Assembly (NCBI GenBank): GCA_029204225.1
Contig: CM055110.1
Location: forward strand, 36,514,035-36,578,034
Length of the DNA: 64,000 nucleotides
From: Diphasiastrum complanatum
Lineage: Eukaryota > Streptophyta > Lycopodiopsida > Lycopodiales > Lycopodiaceae
Reading direction: 5' to 3'
Each line of letters begins with the position of its first letter. Position 1 is the first letter of the stretch. The translations under genes and the position numbers were made by a program. The notes beneath the pieces are model-generated. The model was not told the origin of the DNA and did no database searches. It worked only from the letters and a program-made list of their open reading frames with translations. Of the stretch, positions 58,091 to 64,000 are shown one piece after another.

Positions 58091-58622
58091 AATTTTGAAC
58101 TAGCAATGACCAATCATCTATGATAGCCAACTATAGCCATATTGAAAGAATGACTTGAATTAATGGGACAACCATCATCCTTAACTCATAGCAACAGAGA
58201 AAAGCTGACTTACAAGGTTTCTTGTCAATATTGGATGCAGATTTTGAAGAAGATATGTCAGTCAATTTTAATGAAGAAAATAGGTCCTCCACTTCATTAG
58301 CTAAAAACGAGTGTTTAGAATATGTCAAGTTCTGAATTGAGAGACATTAGTGAAAATTTATTAGACATTGTACTTAGAGAAAACAATATGTAAACATGAT
58401 TTGAGCCCTTTTGTATTTCTATGAGATTTTGATTTCCAAAAGCATCTGTTGTCTTGAAATGTTGTTTCATTTGTTAATATGATAGTTTTATGAAGTTTCT
58501 AGTGATCTATTAAAAATATGAATTGCAAGCATCATAGAGACTGAACAAAGTTTAGCTATTTCGTACATAAAGTCCCCTTCACACTTCATCAAAAGATATT
58601 TAGCGGCTTTGATGAATCAACA
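58091..58622. other. No recognisable gene
   Basis: AT-rich sequence between the decayed coding region and SINE copy 2. Confidence 0.4.
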
Positions 58623-58741
58623 TTAAACTTTTGATTATGCTTCTTGGTTTCCAAGGGGAGGCTCGAACCTGGGACCAAAGAAACTTTGGATGCCAAGCTA
58701 ACCAGTTGAGCCAACCCCGTTGGGTTAAACTTTTGATTATG
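58623..58741 (-). mobile_element. 85-bp tRNA-derived SINE, copy 2, with 17-bp TSD
   Basis: The body is 58640-58724 on the minus strand and differs from copy 1 at a single base (CCCAACGGGG versus CCCAACGAGG). It has the same box A and box B. A perfect 17-bp duplication TTAAACTTTTGATTATG flanks it (58623-58639 and 58725-58741). The near identity and intact TSDs indicate recent insertion. Confidence 0.92.
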
Positions 58742-58989
58742 ACACTAACATTGGCTTCAACCCTCTATGGTGGATTGGATGCATGCATCCAAGTAGCCGC
58801 AACCTAGCTCAAGAAAACCATAGTTCATAGTGTTATTTCCATCAATGCTATTTACAATGATGCATTTTGTCAGGTTCAAGTTATGGTTAAGCTCATAATG
58901 AGGCTACCAGTTCATATTGTTGTTGTTTTATGGAGATTCATAGATCGTTTATATGAATTTGACATATTAAACATCCTTACCAAGCTTGT

Positions 58990-59640
58990 TGTGAGAGCCA
59001 TCATGTTTGGACTAATATTGAATTATTATCCCATTAGTTAGGTCAGTAGGCCTACCCCGACCCGTAAATTAATTATGATTGTGAGGAGTTGGGGCCCTCA
59101 TGGATTTAAAGTCATGGTTAATGGTTGGAGGCCTAAAACCCAAGATGGTGAATTTGTATGGATCTAATGGTGACTCATAGGAAAAGATGTTAATATATTA
59201 TTAGATTCAGTTAGCACTCACAATTTTTTAAATTTTTGGCTTGTGCAAAAGCTTTGGGTGCCCACCATGGCTAGTGATCACCAATATGTGGTCCACTTAG
59301 CCTCGGGTTTAGACATGAAGATTTGGGATGTCAAAATCTCTTATTTGGAGCTTCGGATGCAAGAAGATAGCGTAAATAAGAACTTCTCTAACTTTAAGTT
59401 CTGAGGACAGAACTTGAATAAGGGAGAAAGAATGTCATGTCCACAATTGGACTAATCTCGAATTACTATCATGTTAGGAGGTTATTAGGCCTACCTCGAC
59501 CTATAAATTAATTATGATTGTGAGGGGTTGAGGCTCTCATGGATCTATGGTGATAATTAATGGTTGGAGGACTAAAACTCGTGATGGTAAATCTGTATGG
59601 GTCTAATGGTGACTCATAGGAGAAGCGGACGAGGTGGCCC
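58990..59640 (+). mobile_element. Eroded LTR pair or recombined LTR element
   Basis: About 180 bp at 59010-59185 (TAGGCCTACCCCGACC through ATGGTGACTCATAGGA) recurs at 59460-59625. The second copy is preceded at 59421-59432 by a purine run (AGGGAGAAAGAA) and a start TGTCATGTCC at 59433, which looks like a polypurine tract and the beginning of a plus-strand 3' LTR. The 250 bp between the copies has broken frames and is too short for a gag-pol. It is either a deletion derivative or a TRIM-like element. Confidence 0.5.
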
Positions 59641-61804
59641 AGTTAGGCTGTTGATGTGTCTAGTGAGGTGTCACAGTGCACTACCAATGGTGCATAGACC
59701 TACGTGGTGTATGCTTGATATTGGTGACAATAGCTACATGGTGTTGGTGTGACTCCTCTCTCCTATTCAGTGATTGATTCATAGCTTGGGGGCTAGATCT
59801 GATTGATCTAGGTTTGATTGGGTTAGTTTATCCACCATCTGATTTCTTATTGTTTCATTGTTGCGGTTTGCCTAGTCATGGAATCCATGGTGTGGACTTG
59901 AAACATTATCCACGAATTTTACATTATGAACTTCTACCTTGTTCTTCAAGTTACTACTGTGAATAGGTTACTTGACTTCAAATTCAAATTCACAACTATG
60001 GATCTTCCAGTTTCTATACAAAAATTTGCAATGGAAATCTAGTTCCTTTTTTTATTGAGGTTGGGTTAGAAGAATCTTGTATTGATATACTCAATGAGAA
60101 ATTAATACTACCTACATAATCAGGGTTATGATTGGAAGAGGAGGAATTAGTGGAAGCCATGTCCTTGTTGTAGGCTAATTGTACCTCCTACAAGTGTTCA
60201 AATCATTAAGGTTTAGACAAGAAGACAAACTCCATATGGTCCACTATATTAAAAAGCTTCTGCCCACACCTTTATTAAGTATCACATTTTTGCTAATAAA
60301 TTGGCATCTAATGGCTTCTATATGAGCACCAATATTTCATGTTCTTAAAACATAATACAAAAGTATGCTTCTACAGAAAGGTCTTTAATCTTGTATGTGA
60401 GCTCTATAACCTTATCACTAACTTCTTCCATACTTCTTGTTTGTTTCAAACACAAAAAGTCAAGACTAATTTCTCTCTCATAATCTTCATCATAGGAGAT
60501 TTAATGCATGACTTACTCCAATCCATCCCATGATGAGGTTGCTAGCTTACCTAGATCCCCACCAATTAGATGCTATTCACTTCTCTAATTCCCTTTTCTA
60601 TGGGCCCTTGACCTCATTTGTAACCTAGTTAAGTGGACATTGACATAACTTCCCATCCATATAGCTCATCCAAGGGGCTCACCCAAATCTACCCTTAGTT
60701 AGTTAGTAGCTATTGCATCCCATACCGGTGTAGTCTAATCAACCTAGGGAGCTACCTTGCCGAACTACTAGTGGATAAGCCAAGGGCTCATAATCTTGTC
60801 CAGGATTAGAAGGACCAGATGTTGATGAGATGCCAAGCACAGGATTTATAGGCTCACCCTTGGCCTCAGGGGGGATACAAATCTAATTCTCTCTAGTCAT
60901 ACATGATGTCCAGTACTAGCAGTCCAATAATAGGGAACTTTTTACTTTAGTGACATTCACCCATGCATACACCAAAGTTATCTCAGCTAACTTGAGTATT
61001 CCCCTAACATCATCTATGATCCGTTAAGGTCAGCTATTGATTAGCCTAAGATAATAAGGGACATAACATGCACCAAGAAATATACATGATTTGCCTGACT
61101 GACCTTTAGGATGTCTCCTCTATCACTAAATGGCAAGTCTTGGCCTAGAGGTATTAGGCGGCAAGCAGATTCAATAATGGAAGCTATGCCTTGGACCCAT
61201 AATTATTTAGAGTAAACACTAAGGCAAAAAGCAATCACAATGACCGTCAAGAAAAAAACTGTGTGACAAAACCTTGCAGGACACCTTCCGACTATGATCA
61301 AAACGAGTCTGTATTCATCCAATATAATTAATCAGTTAACTAGCTACTTACTGTTATTAATTGCTATACATCCAACACTGAGATAGAACTAGTTAGTTAC
61401 TGTGAAGGTGGTTCTACCTGATCCAGTGCTCCCAGCTGATCATTGAATCTAATATAGTGATAGGATTTCAATGTGATTTTCTGTATCCTTCATAGATTTC
61501 AAGGAAATATTCATGTTCTGCAACAAGCATGCATGAACTATAGGCCATTCAGGCTTTAACTGAGAAATCAGTCCCATTTCACCATCTTCTCCAGTTGCCC
61601 TGGCTTTCAAAGTGGCAAATTAAGTATTTCATACTAGCTGCAGTCGGTCAATGAGATCAAGGATTTCAGTAAATATACTGATCTGTAAGTCACAATTGTA
61701 AAAGAAAGAGTTATTAAAACTTTTTTAGTCGAGCACCAATTTTGACAATAGTGAGTGCAATCTATGGTGGGAAAGTAGAGGTGTTAACATTTGATTAGAA
61801 TTCT
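59641..61804. other. 3' flank of the WRKY gene, nothing recognised
   Basis: No coding motif, terminal repeat or RNA gene is seen. The part nearest 61804 should contain the WRKY 3' untranslated region. Confidence 0.4.
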
Positions 61805-63458
61805 CTATGAGGTCTTTGGCGCGTTGGAGAAAAGCAAGTGTTCCAGACGCCCTTCATCGGTTCCCGGTGGTTGAAGCTGGCCTCTAATAGGATCTGGTAA
61901 GCCAAATTGGTGATGAGGGAGGGCAGAGGCTGTCGAGGGCAGAGGCAAGTGAAGGTATGCATTTTCTTGAAAGGAGGTGAGTGGAAATCCTGGCGAAGCA
62001 CTGAGCGTTGCAGGACTGTGGTGAGTGTGTACGCCTTCATAGGTTGTGATCACAAGGCCAGGATCTTCTGCTGAGCGCTCCACTCTTTTTTTTACTGGAC
62101 AGTCTACGTTTGTACACCGATAGTAGCTTCTACAGAAACGCAAAACATGATAGCTTTAATGCACAGAAAGCGCATGGATATTCCTGAATTATGCGTTATG
62201 TGATACCACAAATCCTACTTAAATCTAGCTGAAGTTATGTACATGCGTGTAGAACATTGGTTCATTTTCTCGTCTGATCTGCATATGCTATAGTATGACC
62301 TGTTACCAATGGAAATATAATCACTGGAATTTGGAATTAGTGTGGTAAAGTGTAAGTCTATAGTTTATTTTAGTGAATAAAAAGAAAGAGTCTGATATAG
62401 TTGGAGCTACCTCGGGAAAGGACTGTTCTTCACAGCTTTTTGACCATATTTTCGCCATCGATATCCGTCATCCATTACCTCAACATGGCTTCTTGTTCGA
62501 ATAGCATATCTTGGTCCACGTTGTCTCTTAATTGCTTTCTTCTGAACTTTTCGCCTGCCCTAGGAGAGTATTGTGAGATAATATAAGTCGGTAATCATAT
62601 TGCTTTGAATTGTTTAGCATGACACTAGTAGTATATGATCCAATCAGAGAAAACAGAAGAGTGCCAGAGACTTTCTTACGTGGGTTTTTTGCTTTCGACA
62701 ATGTCGGTTGTTTCATCCGATGGCTTCGCAAGTATCATCCTCTTTGATTCTTTATGACAGGCTGCCCCGTCATCTTTGTTTGACGCGTCATCACTGTCTT
62801 CGCTGCTTGATGGATACATAAAGGAATCAGGTGTGCTAGCTGAACCCGGAGGTTCGCTAGAAGAAGGAGACATCCCGTGAAAGGTTTTCGATGTGGATGC
62901 TGCATGGGTTGCTTCCCAATTGTATGGAATGGGTTCTTTGAACGATCCTGTATGTGAGCTTTGCAATCTGGGTACCGTTGCAACTTCGGCTTCTTCTCCC
63001 ATCAATTCAAATCTTGTGTCCTCATACGGTTCGAATTTTTGTAGGTCGAGCGATGAGACAGATTGATTTGAGTATAGATCTTGACAGTTATTGCTTTGGA
63101 ATTCACTCCACAGTAATTCATCTCCAGAAGACAGCATATCTGTAAATGTTTGAAAAGGAGAGACAGGTGCTTGGGAAGAGATAACATCAGACCGTCGTTG
63201 TTCAAAGCTGTAAAGGCTATTTGTAGATGCGACCAAACTAGAAAAAAAGGGTGCTTTCATCGCCAGGGATGATATCTGATTCCTCGAGGGAACCTGAGCT
63301 GAAGTGTATTCGGATACTGATGATTCTAATAACGTAGTGGGAAGAGAAACTGTAAGCCCAACTGCAGTTTTCCTTTCAAGTTCTGTGAGTATTCCCGCTA
63401 GATCCTCAGGGTCCGGCAGAAGATGGCCATATCCTTTAGGAGATTGGTGATCATCCAT
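61805..63458 (-). CDS. WRKY group IIc transcription factor (three exons, 415 aa)
   Basis: A sequence-specific nuclear regulator expected to bind W-boxes (TTGACC/T). Exons on the minus strand: 63458-62680, 62554-62411 and 62129-61805, with introns of 125 and 281 bp and GT/AG borders at both. Joined, they make 416 codons including TAG. The N-terminal 230 residues are Ser/Thr-rich with an acidic segment (SSSEDSDDASNKDDG). A basic stretch (PTRKVQKKAIKRQRG, residues about 259-273) is a likely nuclear signal. WRKYGQK lies at 293-299, and the zinc finger is C313-x4-C318-x23-H342-x-H344, the C2H2 spacing of group IIc. The second intron splits the Arg codon before SYYRC, the conserved R-type position. 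The single WRKY domain and GPRYAIRTRSHVEVMDDGYR context support IIc. All splice sites are intact, so the gene is probably functional. Confidence 0.95.
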
Positions 63459-64000
63459 TTAATGTTAGGAATATTCTAGAATCTAAATACAGAAAGTAAT
63501 GAACACTATCTAGATATTTTCTCAAGTTAGATATACTCTAGTCAATGATGGCGTCCTAAACAGTTGCACTTTGAGCAGCAAATGTTGTAGAGGGAAAGCC
63601 TGCTTCGGGGAATTTTGGATCCATAAAGTCTTGCTTAATATTTCCTTATTAATAAATGATTGTTATGACGGCATTCTCCAACACGACTCTTGGCTTCTGA
63701 GATTGTCAAGAAACCTAAAAAAGTTAAAGTGGTCATGCTATTATGAGAAACACTTCTTACCTCAAAGAAAGATAATAATCTCCACCCAACAATCACCTGG
63801 CCAAGAAACTCGAGATTCTGAGTTGTTCAAGAAAGCTTCACAGAACATCGTCAGCCGCAAACAGGCAACTAGTTGAGTGTAACATGTACATATAGCTTTC
63901 AAATCAAAGCTTCTAGCATGAAAGATTGTAATAATCTTGCATAGCGAGAAGAGATCTATGGCTAGCTGCAGGCTGTGCTTGACCACGCACTTACAAAAAG
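63459..64000 (-). promoter_or_regulatory. WRKY upstream region with three W-box cores
   Basis: The 540 bp upstream of the WRKY start contain TTGACT on the minus strand (63540-63545), TTGACA on the minus strand (63704-63709) and TTGACC on the plus strand (63979-63984). W-boxes in WRKY promoters commonly mediate auto- or cross-regulation. Whether these are used is inference, since a hexamer occurs often by chance. No clear TATA box was assigned. Confidence 0.45.

Overview
The window is nuclear DNA of a land plant. It carries a WRKY transcription factor with the plant-specific WRKYGQK/C2H2 domain and the intron position typical of group IIc, plus plant-type Ty1/copia, Ty3/chromovirus, hAT and tRNA-derived SINE elements. 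I cannot name the species. Few host genes, dense decayed transposons, very long GA/CT microsatellites and a Penelope-like element of the Naiad/Chlamys kind suggest a large, repeat-rich genome, perhaps a lycophyte, fern or gymnosperm; that is inference.

Layout. 0.5-7.0 kb: decayed minus-strand coding remnants, a CTA-rich simple-sequence tract and a broken Ty3/gypsy pol. 8.4-13.0 kb: a long (GA)n tract, then a plus-strand Penelope-like retroelement whose reverse transcriptase core is still open, ending in a perfect hairpin and a (TC)n tract. 15.8-18.6 kb: rearranged Ty1/copia pieces on both strands. 21.2-21.5 kb: the likely last exon of an unrecognised minus-strand gene. 24.4-26.2 kb: a truncated plus-strand copia gag-pol. 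26.4-45.3 kb: a cluster of hAT elements. It holds element A (transposase core plus a 55-bp tandem array), split by a complete 6.4-kb Ty3 chromovirus with LTRs, TSD, PBS and PPT; element C (minus-strand C-terminal dimerisation region) abutting an old LTR; a 1.6-kb inverted duplication carrying a hAT tail exon; element B, an internally deleted hAT with both ends and a flanking direct repeat; and a 574-bp foldback MITE with an 8-bp TSD. 45.9-46.7 kb: an intact intronless 271-codon ORF with two Cys/His-rich repeats. 47.7 and 58.6 kb: two 85-bp tRNA-derived SINE copies with long perfect TSDs. 47.8-61.8 kb: AT-rich sequence with a CACTA-like MITE, old LTRs, a degenerate 32-bp tandem repeat and a decayed, possibly transposon-derived gene. 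61.8-63.5 kb: the WRKY gene (minus strand, three exons, 415 codons), with W-box cores upstream.

The only genes that look functional are the WRKY gene, probably the 45.9-kb ORF, and possibly the gene whose last exon lies at 21.2 kb. The rest records successive transposon insertion. The most notable items are the Penelope-like element without a recognisable GIY-YIG endonuclease, the minimal SINE family that appears recently mobile, and the hAT cluster with its non-autonomous derivatives. All family assignments are by eye from motifs; no database search was run.
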